From assembly GCA_947456845.1 (NCBI GenBank), contig CANGUJ010000081.1, positions 1 to 11,563 of the forward strand: a stretch of DNA of 11,563 bases. The letters are read 5' to 3'. Under the pieces are notes generated by a model. That model was not told where the DNA came from. It ran no database searches and saw only the letters and a program-made list of their open reading frames with translations. Shown here piece after piece: positions 1-5,979 of the stretch. The DNA is from Burkholderiales bacterium (GTDB lineage Bacteria; Pseudomonadota; Gammaproteobacteria; Burkholderiales; JAEUOS01). Both the position numbers and the translations under genes were made by a program. The number at the start of each line of letters is the position of its first letter. The stretch's first letter is position 1.

Positions 1-1
1 C

Positions 2-931
2 GGCCTCCTCGACCGTGTGCCCGAGCAGGCCAGGCGCCACCTGGTCGCGGAGCGGCGCCTGTCGCAATGGCGCACCGGCGCCATGGTCTGGACGCTCGAG
101 TGCCTGGCGGCGACGCTAGGCGAGGGGCACCACCCGCTCGTCCTGCTCAAGGGCGCCGCCTACATCGGCCAGGACTTGCGCATCGCAGCCGGCCGGCTGC
201 CGTCGGATGTCGACATCCTCGTGCCGCGCGCCAATCTCGAGACCGCCGTGGCGCAACTCAAGCAGGCCGGCTGGAGCGAGCCGGAACTCGACGCGCACGA
301 CAGGCGCTATTACTACGAATGGAGCCACGAAGTGCCGCCGATGGGGCACCCCCTGTACGGCATGGAACTCGATCTGCACCACAACATCCTGCCGCCGGTC
401 GCCGCGGTCCGGGTCGATGCGGATGCGCTGCTGCAGGACCTCAGGCCGTCGAAATGGCACAGCTGGCAGGTGCTCGCACCGGTCGACCAGGTGCTGCACA
501 GCGCGGCGCACCTGTTCTTCGATTCGGAGGCGCGCGACCGCATTCGCGACCTGGTCGACCTGGACGGCCTGCTGCGCCATTTTTCCGCCGAGCCCGATTT
601 CTGGGCCCGACTTCCGGACCGCGCGCGCGCGCTTGGGCTGGCCGAGCCGCTGGCGCTGGCGTTCCACTACACGCGGGGATGGCTCGGCACGCCGATTCCG
701 GATGACGTGGTGGCGCAGGTCGCATCCCTCGGGCCAGGGAGGGTGCGCAGGTCCTGGCTGCTGCCGCTGATGGACCGCATCCTCACCCCTGCCGAACCGG
801 ATACCCCGTCCCCGGCGTCCCAGGACCTGGCTGCGCTCGCCAACCTGGTTCGCTACCATTGGGGGCGCATGCCGCTGCGTCTGCTCATCCCCCACCTGTG
901 GCACAAACTGCGCGCCAGCCCGGCGGGGTGA
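2..931 (+). CDS. Nucleotidyltransferase family protein (NTP_transf_5-like), 5' end outside window
   Basis: The reading frame is open from the window edge to a TGA at 929-931. A GTG at 17 gives 304 residues, but the frame continues upstream of it with no stop, so the true start is probably outside the window. Counting from that GTG, a Leu-Leu-Lys-Gly motif lies near residues 43-46 and a Ser-Asp-Val-Asp motif near 63-66. The two aspartates fit the metal-binding D-x-D of the polymerase-beta/MNT nucleotidyltransferase fold. Histidine- and Tyr-rich stretches and a Leu-Asp-Leu-His-His segment follow, as in the uncharacterised nucleotidyltransferase family PF14907. That family is known from exopolysaccharide/exosortase loci and some peptide-modification clusters, but its substrate is not established. 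No signal peptide or membrane segment is visible. The family call is moderately sure; the function is unknown. Confidence 0.7.
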   Translation, partial: GLLDRVPEQARRHLVAERRLSQWRTGAMVWTLECLAATLGEGHHPLVLLKGAAYIGQDLRIAAGRLPSDVDILVPRANLETAVAQLKQAGWSEPELDAHDRRYYYEWSHEVPPMGHPLYGMELDLHHNILPPVAAVRVDADALLQDLRPSKWHSWQVLAPVDQVLHSAAHLFFDSEARDRIRDLVDLDGLLRHFSAEPDFWARLPDRARALGLAEPLALAFHYTRGWLGTPIPDDVVAQVASLGPGRVRRSWLLPLMDRILTPAEPDTPSPASQDLAALANLVRYHWGRMPLRLLIPHLWHKLRASPAG

Positions 932-1064
932 GATGCCGCGGCGACACCGTCCCGGGGCCTGCGTGGCGTTTCCGCATGCCCGACTCGCTGCCATCGGCCA
1001 CGGCGAGCCTCCCTTCCGGCCACTGAACCCATGATCCGCGCCCGCAAGCAAGCGTGAGGCCCCG

Positions 1065-1652
1065 ATGAGTCGACAAAACACCCATTCCCTTGCGGCCCAC
1101 CGGCACCAGATCCGCTTTTGCACCCAATGCGGCGGAGCGATCCGCCGGCAGCCGCCGCCCGGCGACGGCCGCGACCGCGCCGTATGCTCGGTGTGCGGCG
1201 CGATCCAGTACGAGAATCCGAAACTGGTCGTCGGCTGCATCCCCACCTGGGAAGACAAGGTGCTTCTCTGCCGCCGCGCCATCGAGCCCCGTTATGGCTA
1301 CTGGACCCTGCCCGCGGGCTTCATGGAAAACGGCGAATCCACGGCCGACGGCGCGGCACGGGAAACCGCCGAAGAGGCCGGGGCGCGGGTCCACGACCTG
1401 CGCCCGTTCGCGCTGATCGACGTGCCTTACGTGCACCAGACGCACCTCTACTTCACCGCGCGGCTCACCGACCTGGACTACACGCCGGGGGAGGAAAGCC
1501 TGGAAGCCCGGCTATTCGCCGAAGCGGACATTCCCTGGGACGACCTCTCGTTTCGCACCGTCATCCTGACCCTCAAGCATTTCTTCGCCGATCGCGCGCG
1601 CGGCAGCTTCGGTTTCCATCATGACACCCTGGCCTATCCGCCGCGCCCGTAG
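1065..1652 (+). CDS. Zinc-ribbon Nudix hydrolase
   Basis: This 195-residue protein should hydrolyse a nucleoside diphosphate linked to another moiety in the cytoplasm. An N-terminal zinc ribbon uses Cys19-x2-Cys22 and Cys41-x2-Cys44. The Nudix box is complete at residues 85-107: Gly85, Glu91, Arg99-Glu100, Glu103-Glu104 and Gly106 match G-x5-E-x7-REU-x-EE-x-GU, and these glutamates bind the catalytic Mg2+. The preceding segment (Asn-Pro-Lys-Leu-Val-Val-Gly, then Trp-Thr-Leu-Pro-Ala-Gly) is typical of zinc-ribbon Nudix proteins (COG1051-like). It is shorter than NudC and lacks its extra N-terminal domain, so NADH pyrophosphatase is less likely than an ADP-ribose/FAD-type substrate, though this is not settled. 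The ATG at 1065 follows a GAGG about 5 nt upstream. The 133 nt before it hold nothing recognisable. Its 3' end overlaps the converging LysR gene by 19 nt. Confidence 0.92.
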   Translation: MSRQNTHSLAAHRHQIRFCTQCGGAIRRQPPPGDGRDRAVCSVCGAIQYENPKLVVGCIPTWEDKVLLCRRAIEPRYGYWTLPAGFMENGESTADGAARETAEEAGARVHDLRPFALIDVPYVHQTHLYFTARLTDLDYTPGEESLEARLFAEADIPWDDLSFRTVILTLKHFFADRARGSFGFHHDTLAYPPRP

Positions 1653-2572
1653 GCGGTGCGCACGGGCAGCAGATGCGGCAGCTGACGGGCGAACAGATCG
1701 CTCAGAAAATCAACGAACACACGCACCCTGGCCGACAGATGCCGGCTCGGCCAATACAGCGCCGACACCGGCTGCGCGGCCACTTGCCAGTCGGCGAGGA
1801 TCGCGACCAGCTTGCCCTCGCGCAGCGCCGGCGCCACGCCGGTCTCGAGCAGGTTGACGATGCCGGCGCCGGCGACCGCCAGATCCACCAGCGCCTCCGG
1901 ATTGTTGAGGTGCAGGGTTCCGGTCGGCGCATGGGCCGTTTGCGCACCATCCCTGGCGAAACTCCATTCGGCCGAACGCCCGAGGCTGGCGGAAAAATAG
2001 CCCAGGCAGTTATGCCCGGCCAGGTCCGCGGGCGTCTGCGGCGTTCCAAAGCGCGCCAGGTATTCCGGCGATGCGCAGGTGACGAAGCGGGCCTCGTAGA
2101 GGCGCCGCGCGACCATGGACGAGTCGGCCAGGTCCCCCACCCGGACGATCACGTCGACATCCTCCTCGCTCAGGTTGACGAATCGGTCCCCCATGGTCAT
2201 GACCACGTTCACTCTCGGGTAGCGCCGGCAAAAAGCCGGCAAGGCAGGCGTGACGTACAGGTGACCGAGGCCGGTCGGCATCTCCACCCGCAGCCTGCCC
2301 TGCGGTTCGGAGCTGGTGCGCCGCAACGCAGCCTCGGTTTCCTCGATTTCGGCCAGGACGCGGACGCAGCGCTCCAGATAGGCGCGACCATCATCGGTCA
2401 GGCTGACCTTTCGTGTCGTCCTGTTGAGCAATCTGGCGCCCAGGCGCAACTCGAGGTTGCGAACCGCGCTGGTGACGCTTGGAGGCGACATGCCCAGCTT
2501 GTTGGCGGCCCGCGCAAACCCGCCGGTTTCGGCGACGCGGATAAACACCTGCATCGCATGCAGCTTGTCCAT
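1634..2572 (-). CDS. LysR-type transcriptional regulator
   Basis: This 312-residue protein has the normal length and layout of a LysR-type regulator. Residues 1-60 form the winged helix-turn-helix: Met-Asp-Lys-Leu start, the Phe-Ala-Arg-Ala-Ala-Asn-Lys-Leu-Gly helix, Ser-Pro-Pro-Ser-Val-Thr recognition region, then Leu-Leu-Asn-Arg-Thr-Thr-Arg and Leu-Thr-Asp-Asp-Gly. A linker helix and a two-lobe effector domain (about 90-300) follow. The Arg-Thr-Thr-Arg and Leu-Thr-Asp signatures resemble the CrgA/AaeR-like group common in betaproteobacteria. The inducer is unknown. It lies divergent from the exported methyltransferase/permease cluster, so that cluster is the natural candidate target, but this is inference from position. 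An inverted repeat 7 nt upstream of the start codon suggests autoregulation. The ATG start at 2572 has no strong Shine-Dalgarno, but it places the HTH domain exactly at the N-terminus as expected. Confidence 0.95.
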   Translation of the reverse strand: MDKLHAMQVFIRVAETGGFARAANKLGMSPPSVTSAVRNLELRLGARLLNRTTRKVSLTDDGRAYLERCVRVLAEIEETEAALRRTSSEPQGRLRVEMPTGLGHLYVTPALPAFCRRYPRVNVVMTMGDRFVNLSEEDVDVIVRVGDLADSSMVARRLYEARFVTCASPEYLARFGTPQTPADLAGHNCLGYFSASLGRSAEWSFARDGAQTAHAPTGTLHLNNPEALVDLAVAGAGIVNLLETGVAPALREGKLVAILADWQVAAQPVSALYWPSRHLSARVRVFVDFLSDLFARQLPHLLPVRTAYGRGG

Positions 2573-2579
2573 GAAGGAT

Positions 2580-2598
2580 TATTCCATTTTTCGGAATA
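2580..2598. promoter_or_regulatory. Perfect 6-bp inverted repeat, candidate LysR operator
   Basis: TATTCC (2580-2585) and GGAATA (2593-2598) are exact reverse complements around a 7-nt A/T-rich spacer. The site is 7 nt upstream of the LysR start codon. It contains the T-N11-A shape expected of LysR-family boxes. Because it overlaps the predicted LysR transcription start near 2596, occupancy would most simply repress LysR itself. The repeat is directly visible; its use as an operator is inferred. Confidence 0.55.
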
Positions 2599-2602
2599 GT
2601 TG

Positions 2603-2632
2603 ATTTTAAACCAGCCTCTTAATTAAACCCAA
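2603..2632 (-). promoter_or_regulatory. Candidate promoter for the LysR gene
   Basis: On the minus strand a -35-like TTGGGT (2627-2632) and a -10-like TAAAAT (2603-2608) are separated by 18 bp. The predicted start near 2596 falls inside the inverted repeat at 2580-2598. The -10 matches five of six consensus bases and the -35 only three, so this is a moderate candidate. Confidence 0.4.
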
Positions 2633-2647
2633 TAGTGTCCGTATATT
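2619..2647 (+). promoter_or_regulatory. Candidate promoter toward the leader ORF and methyltransferase cluster
   Basis: TATATT at 2642-2647 matches five of six -10 bases. A weak TTAATT (2619-2624) sits 17 bp upstream as a possible -35. The predicted start is near 2654. The element interleaves with the opposite-strand LysR promoter, in an AT-rich patch that stands out from the GC-rich surroundings. A weak -35 would fit a promoter that needs an activator; this is inference. Confidence 0.4.
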
Positions 2648-2685
2648 GCGATGCATCATATTTTTAATCAGCCAGAAAGCGTGCC

Positions 2686-2778
2686 ATGGAACTGATCTCG
2701 ATTCTTCAAAGCGTGGTTTCCGCCTGTGCGGTGACCGTGGTACTTGCACTCGCCATCGAGGGTGCAACGCCGCGTTGA
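2686..2778 (+). CDS. Possible 30-residue hydrophobic small protein or leader peptide
   Basis: A short frame starts at ATG 2686 and ends at TGA 2776-2778. It begins Met-Glu-Leu-Ile-Ser and has an unbroken hydrophobic core (residues about 4-24) with two Val-Val pairs and the run Val-Val-Leu-Ala-Leu-Ala-Ile. It ends Glu-Gly-Ala-Thr-Pro-Arg. Twelve of its 30 residues are Val, Leu or Ile. Upstream, AGAAAG (2674-2679) is a weak ribosome site about 6 nt from the ATG. A candidate promoter lies about 40 nt upstream, and a hairpin starts right after the stop codon, followed by an intrinsic terminator. It could be a single-span membrane microprotein, an attenuator leader, or chance. There is no homology support. 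Confidence 0.4.
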   Translation: MELISILQSVVSACAVTVVLALAIEGATPR

Positions 2779-2819
2779 CCACCGGCTTGCCGCGGCTGCC
2801 GTCGCTCCCGCGCCGGTGG
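2779..2819 (+). promoter_or_regulatory. RNA hairpin immediately after the small ORF
   Basis: CCACCGGC (2779-2786) and GCCGGTGG (2812-2819) are perfect 8-bp complementary arms around a 25-nt GC-rich loop. The first arm begins at the base after the small ORF's stop codon, so a ribosome at the stop would cover it. Within the loop, GCCGCG (2789-2794) is complementary to CGCGGC (2851-2856) in the 5' arm of the downstream terminator, a conceivable antiterminator. In such GC-rich DNA short complementarities arise easily, so the switch is only a hypothesis. Confidence 0.35.
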
Positions 2820-2845
2820 CCGGTCCTCGGCCATCAATTGCACGG

Positions 2846-2877
2846 AAAAGCGCGGCCCACTGGCCGCGCTTTTTTTT
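2846..2877 (+). terminator. Strong intrinsic terminator
   Basis: A perfect 12-bp stem, AAAAGCGCGGCC (2846-2857) with GGCCGCGCTTTT (2862-2873), closes a CACT loop and runs into eight consecutive T (2870-2877). It lies about 100 nt before the first methyltransferase gene and 67 nt after the small ORF. It either ends a short independent transcript or acts as an attenuator for the downstream cluster. The flanking A-run means it could also work on the minus strand, though no gene ends there. Confidence 0.9.
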
Positions 2878-2974
2878 GTCGTATCCTTCGGGTCCGGGCG
2901 CCGAGCAAGGCGCATAACGCTTGGCCTTCCACCTTCCGGGCCCGCCAGTTCCCTTTCAAGATCGATATCCGTCA

Positions 2975-3547
2975 ATGTCTCCCAATTCCCCGCAGCGGCT
3001 GCGACGCCGTTTGGTCTTCGGATTCGCGCTCGGCACGACCGCCGCCTCCGCGGGAGCGCAACTCAACCTGGTCGACAGCGAAGGCAAGCCCGTCGGCGCG
3101 ATGGAAGCGCCCTACATCCCCACCCCCGGGCCGGTCGTGACGGCCATGCTGGACCTGGCCGGCGTTACCGCCAGGGACGTGGTGTACGACCTCGGGTGCG
3201 GCGACGGGCGCATCGTGATCACCGCCGCCCGCGAACGTGGTGCGCGTGGCGTCGGCGTGGAGATCGACACCGACCTGGTGGAGCGCGCCAGGGTGGCAGC
3301 CCGCCAGGCCGGCGTGGCCGACCGGGTACGCATCGATCAGGGCGATCTGTTCGCCATGGACCTGCGCGATGCCACGGTGGTCATGCTTTACCTGGGCGAA
3401 AACCTCAACACCAAGCTCTGGCCCAAGCTCAAGCGCGAACTGCGTCCCGGAACGCGGATCGTCTCGCACCGCTTTATCATTCGTGGCGTCCCTGCCGCGC
3501 GTTCGGTCGAAGCGCATGGCGTGACCCTCCACTTCTGCACCATCTAG
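2975..3547 (+). CDS. Class I SAM-dependent methyltransferase with predicted export signal (FAM173-like)
   Basis: The ATG at 2975 gives 190 residues; an earlier in-frame TTG at 2921 only adds a stretch without signal-peptide character. Residues 7-28 look like a signal sequence: a run of Arg, a hydrophobic stretch, then Ala-Ser-Ala-Gly-Ala-Gln as a cleavage region. The methyltransferase core starts at Pro-Tyr-Ile-Pro-Thr-Pro (46-51). The SAM-binding motif Asp-Leu-Gly-Cys-Gly-Asp-Gly-Arg is at 72-79, an acidic residue for the ribose (Glu96) follows, and Gly-Asp-Leu is at 123-125. This order resembles the bacterial relatives of the FAM173/ATPSCKMT protein-lysine methyltransferases. Export is unexpected, since SAM is cytosolic, so either the N-terminus is a membrane anchor or the protein has a non-enzymatic or unusual role. 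The substrate is unknown. The next gene is a paralogue starting 19 nt downstream. No Shine-Dalgarno is evident. Confidence 0.82.
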   Translation: MSPNSPQRLRRRLVFGFALGTTAASAGAQLNLVDSEGKPVGAMEAPYIPTPGPVVTAMLDLAGVTARDVVYDLGCGDGRIVITAARERGARGVGVEIDTDLVERARVAARQAGVADRVRIDQGDLFAMDLRDATVVMLYLGENLNTKLWPKLKRELRPGTRIVSHRFIIRGVPAARSVEAHGVTLHFCTI

Positions 3548-3566
3548 AACAAGGACCGACCCGACA

Positions 3567-4439
3567 ATGACGAGCACGCAGCCCAACAAACCCCTGAGGT
3601 CCGTCGCCGCGGCGGCCGCGCTTGTGCTGGCCGTGGCCGCAGGCGGCGCCGGCGCACAAACGACCGGCGGCAAAAACTTTGAACCGGTTGTCGGTCAGGC
3701 CGGCAAAGACGTGATCTGGGTGCCGACGCCACCGATGCTGGTGGAACGCATGCTGCGCATGGCGCAGGTCTCGCCGCAGGATGTGGTGATCGACCTCGGT
3801 TCCGGTGACGGCCGCATCGCCATCACGGCGGCGCGTGACTTCAAGGCGCGCAGCTACGGCCTGGAGTTCAATCCGGACATGGTCGCCCTGTCGCAGCGGG
3901 AGGCGGAAAAAGCCGGCGTCGCCGGTCGCGCCACGTTTGTCCAGGCGGACATCTACAAGTCCGATTTCTCCAACGCGAACGTGCTCACGATGTACCTGCT
4001 GCCGCACATCAACCTCGATATGCGGCCGATCATCCTGAAAATGAAGCCGGGCACCCGGGTGGTGTCGCATCAATTCAACATGGGCGACTGGGCGCCGGAC
4101 GAGATCGCCGACTTCTCGGGCCGCTCCGCCTACCTGTGGGTGGTGCCGGCCAAGGTGGACGGCAAGTGGGCTGTCGAGGGCGGCGGGAGCGCCCCGGCGT
4201 TCACATTTGCATTCAAGCAGGAATACCAGCGCATTTCCGGTTCCGCCGGCCCCGGTCCGATCAGCTTCGGCCTGCGCGAACCGGCCTTGTGGGGCGACCG
4301 CATTCGCTTTTCGTTCGTCGATGACCAGGGTCGTTCGCGCGAGGTCACAGGCATCGTCAACGGCAACACCATCAGCGGCGAATTGCGCACGAACGGCGGC
4401 GCGCCCGCGCAATTCACGGCCCGCCGCACCGGCGACTGA
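3567..4439 (+). CDS. Class I SAM-dependent methyltransferase with signal peptide and C-terminal beta-rich domain
   Basis: This 290-residue paralogue of the preceding gene also carries an N-terminal signal: residues 12-30 are Ala/Val/Leu-rich and end Ala-Gly-Ala before Gln31. The core has Val-Pro-Thr-Pro-Pro (52-56), the SAM motif Asp-Leu-Gly-Ser-Gly-Asp-Gly-Arg (76-83), acidic Glu100 and Gln-Ala-Asp-Ile-Tyr (126-130). A Val-Ser-His-Gln-Phe then Asp-Trp-Ala-Pro-Asp segment (166-178) closely recalls the FAM173/ATPSCKMT lysine methyltransferases. From about 185 to the end is an extra domain of alternating short strands with Gly turns (Gly-Lys-Trp, Trp-Gly-Asp, Asn-Gly-Asn-Thr-Ile-Ser-Gly) that looks like a small beta-barrel or sandwich. 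The first gene lacks this domain. AAGGA at 3551-3555 is a ribosome site 11 nt before the ATG. The permease gene starts 10 nt after the stop, so co-transcription is likely. The target is unknown. Confidence 0.85.
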   Translation: MTSTQPNKPLRSVAAAAALVLAVAAGGAGAQTTGGKNFEPVVGQAGKDVIWVPTPPMLVERMLRMAQVSPQDVVIDLGSGDGRIAITAARDFKARSYGLEFNPDMVALSQREAEKAGVAGRATFVQADIYKSDFSNANVLTMYLLPHINLDMRPIILKMKPGTRVVSHQFNMGDWAPDEIADFSGRSAYLWVVPAKVDGKWAVEGGGSAPAFTFAFKQEYQRISGSAGPGPISFGLREPALWGDRIRFSFVDDQGRSREVTGIVNGNTISGELRTNGGAPAQFTARRTGD

Positions 4440-4449
4440 GGGGTCGAAA

Positions 4450-5799
4450 ATGAGCGATCACACCGGCGCCGCCGGAGCGCCGACGCGCGTCCTTTCGGTC
4501 AAGGACGCGGTCATGCTGACCGTCGGCGTGGTCATCGGTGCGGGCATTTTCAAGGCCCCGTCGCTGGTGGCCGGCGCGGCCGGCAGCGAAACCATGATGA
4601 TTCTCGCCTGGGTACTGGGCGGCGCCATCACCGTGGTGGGCGCACTGACCTATGCGGAACTCGCCTCGACCTTCCCGAGCGCCGGCGGCGACTACCACTT
4701 CATCCAGATGGCCTACGGCCGGCGCATCGCGTTCCTCTTCGCATGGGCGCGGGCCACGGTCATCACCACCGGCTCGATCGCCCTGCTTGCGTTCGTCTTC
4801 GGCGACTATTGCACCCAGCTCTATCCGCTGGGGCCTTACTCATCGTCGATCTACGCCTGCACCGTGGTGTTCGTGCTGTCGGCCATCCACTGGGTCAGCA
4901 CGCGCGCCTCGAGCACCACGCAGAACTGGCTGACCGGCCTGGAAGTCGGCGGGCTCGTGCTGGTGAGCGTGGCCGGCTTCATGGTGGAGCCGGCCGCCGC
5001 GGCGCCGCCGCCGGTGGTCTCGGGGCAGGCGGCCTTCGGGTTCGCGATGATCATGGTGCTGCTGACCTTCGGCGGCTGGAACGAAGTCGCCTACATCTCG
5101 GCCGAGATAGCGAGCGACAAGCGCGGCATCGCCCGCGCGCTGATCATCAGCATCCTGGTGGTGACGGCCCTTTACCTGGCCATCAACCTGGCCTACCTCA
5201 ACGCGCTGGGCATCACCGGCATGGCCAAGTCGAGCGCGGTGGCGGCGGACGTGCTGAAAGCGGCCTTCGGCGAATGGGGCTCGCGCGCGATGAGCGTGAT
5301 CGTCGCCATCGCCACCCTGACCTCGATCAACTCGACCTTGATCGTCGGCGCGCGCTCCAGCTATGCCGCGGGGCGCGACTGGCCGGCCTTGCGTTTTCTC
5401 GGCGCGTGGAGCGCGCAGGGCAGCGCGCCCCGGCATGCGCTCCTGGTGCAGACCGTCATCGCGCTGGCGCTCATCGTCCTCGGCGCGGCCACACGTGATG
5501 GCTTCACGACCATGGTCGACTTCACGGCGCCGGTTTTCTGGTTCTTCTTCCTGCTCGCGGGCTTGTCCTTGTTCGTGCTGCGCGCCAAGTATCCCGAGGC
5601 GGAACGGCCGTTCCGCACGCCGCTGTACCCGGTGATCCCGGCGCTGTTCTGCTGCGCCTGCGCGTGGCTGCTCTACTCCAGCCTGGCTTACGTCTATTCC
5701 AGCGGGTCTTACGAAAAGGCAGGCGCAACGCTCGGCATTGCCGTTCTGGCGGTCGGCGCGGTGATTTCGCTGTTCCTGAGCCGCCCCGCCAGGCGCTGA
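4450..5799 (+). CDS. APC-superfamily amino acid/amine permease, 12 TM
   Basis: This 449-residue inner-membrane protein has about 12 hydrophobic segments, the first near residues 19-40 and the last near 425-445. TM1 carries the unwound-helix signature Gly-Val-Val-Ile-Gly-Ala-Gly-Ile-Phe (26-34), which in LeuT-fold APC transporters binds the amino and carboxyl groups of the substrate. TM6 has Phe-Gly-Gly-Trp-Asn-Glu followed by Ala-Glu-Ile, typical of LAT-like members. Its size fits bacterial APC/LAT permeases and exchangers. The substrate cannot be named. The frame is open back to 4207, but the ATG at 4450 has a good GAGGGG at 4438-4443, which overlaps the stop of the preceding gene. It is therefore probably translated in one operon with the two exported methyltransferases. 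The 180 nt after it hold a candidate promoter for the next gene and no clear terminator. Confidence 0.93.
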   Translation: MSDHTGAAGAPTRVLSVKDAVMLTVGVVIGAGIFKAPSLVAGAAGSETMMILAWVLGGAITVVGALTYAELASTFPSAGGDYHFIQMAYGRRIAFLFAWARATVITTGSIALLAFVFGDYCTQLYPLGPYSSSIYACTVVFVLSAIHWVSTRASSTTQNWLTGLEVGGLVLVSVAGFMVEPAAAAPPPVVSGQAAFGFAMIMVLLTFGGWNEVAYISAEIASDKRGIARALIISILVVTALYLAINLAYLNALGITGMAKSSAVAADVLKAAFGEWGSRAMSVIVAIATLTSINSTLIVGARSSYAAGRDWPALRFLGAWSAQGSAPRHALLVQTVIALALIVLGAATRDGFTTMVDFTAPVFWFFFLLAGLSLFVLRAKYPEAERPFRTPLYPVIPALFCCACAWLLYSSLAYVYSSGSYEKAGATLGIAVLAVGAVISLFLSRPARR

Positions 5800-5898
5800 G
5801 GCCCGCCGCATCCCGCCAAGCGCCGCGCACACCATGCAAGGGCAGCCCCCCGGCGCGTCGGCGCTCACCCCGCGCATGCTTCGCGCGACCCGCTGGGA

Positions 5899-5928
5899 TT
5901 GACATGCCTGCGAGGCCCCGGTTAGCTT
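5899..5928 (+). promoter_or_regulatory. Candidate sigma-70 promoter for the Rieske gene
   Basis: A perfect -35, TTGACA (5899-5904), is followed after 18 bp by TAGCTT (5923-5928), which keeps the conserved T, A and final T of a -10. The predicted start is near 5935, giving a leader of about 45 nt before the GTG at 5980. Confidence 0.5.
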
Positions 5929-5979
5929 ACCCGCTGTTTCGCGCATGACTTTCGAGTTCGCCCGCCGCGCACCGCCACC

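Noticed and set aside
620..632. Alternating CG run in the nucleotidyltransferase gene as a repeat or Z-DNA element
   Set aside because: It is short, in frame within Arg/Ala codons, and explained by codon use in GC-rich DNA.
116..1282. Long minus-strand frame of 388 codons opposite the nucleotidyltransferase and Nudix genes
   Set aside because: It mirrors two genes with clear family motifs, spans their intergenic gap, and its translation is Arg/Ala/Gly/His-rich with no recognisable domain; typical GC-rich antisense shadow.
1673..2599. Plus-strand frame of 308 codons opposite the LysR gene
   Set aside because: The LysR protein on the other strand is unmistakable; this frame is its antisense shadow, rich in Arg, His and Gln.
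2898..2913. GCGCC/GGCGC hairpin between terminator and first methyltransferase
   Set aside because: Only 5 bp with no associated T-run or overlap with a ribosome site; too weak to call a regulatory element.
2646..3140. Plus-strand frame of 164 codons between LysR and the first methyltransferase
   Set aside because: It runs through the terminator hairpin and into the methyltransferase in another frame, and its composition has no protein-like pattern.
4840..5946. Minus-strand frame of 368 codons opposite the permease
   Set aside because: Antisense to a clear 12-TM permease; it is charged and low-complexity with no domain.
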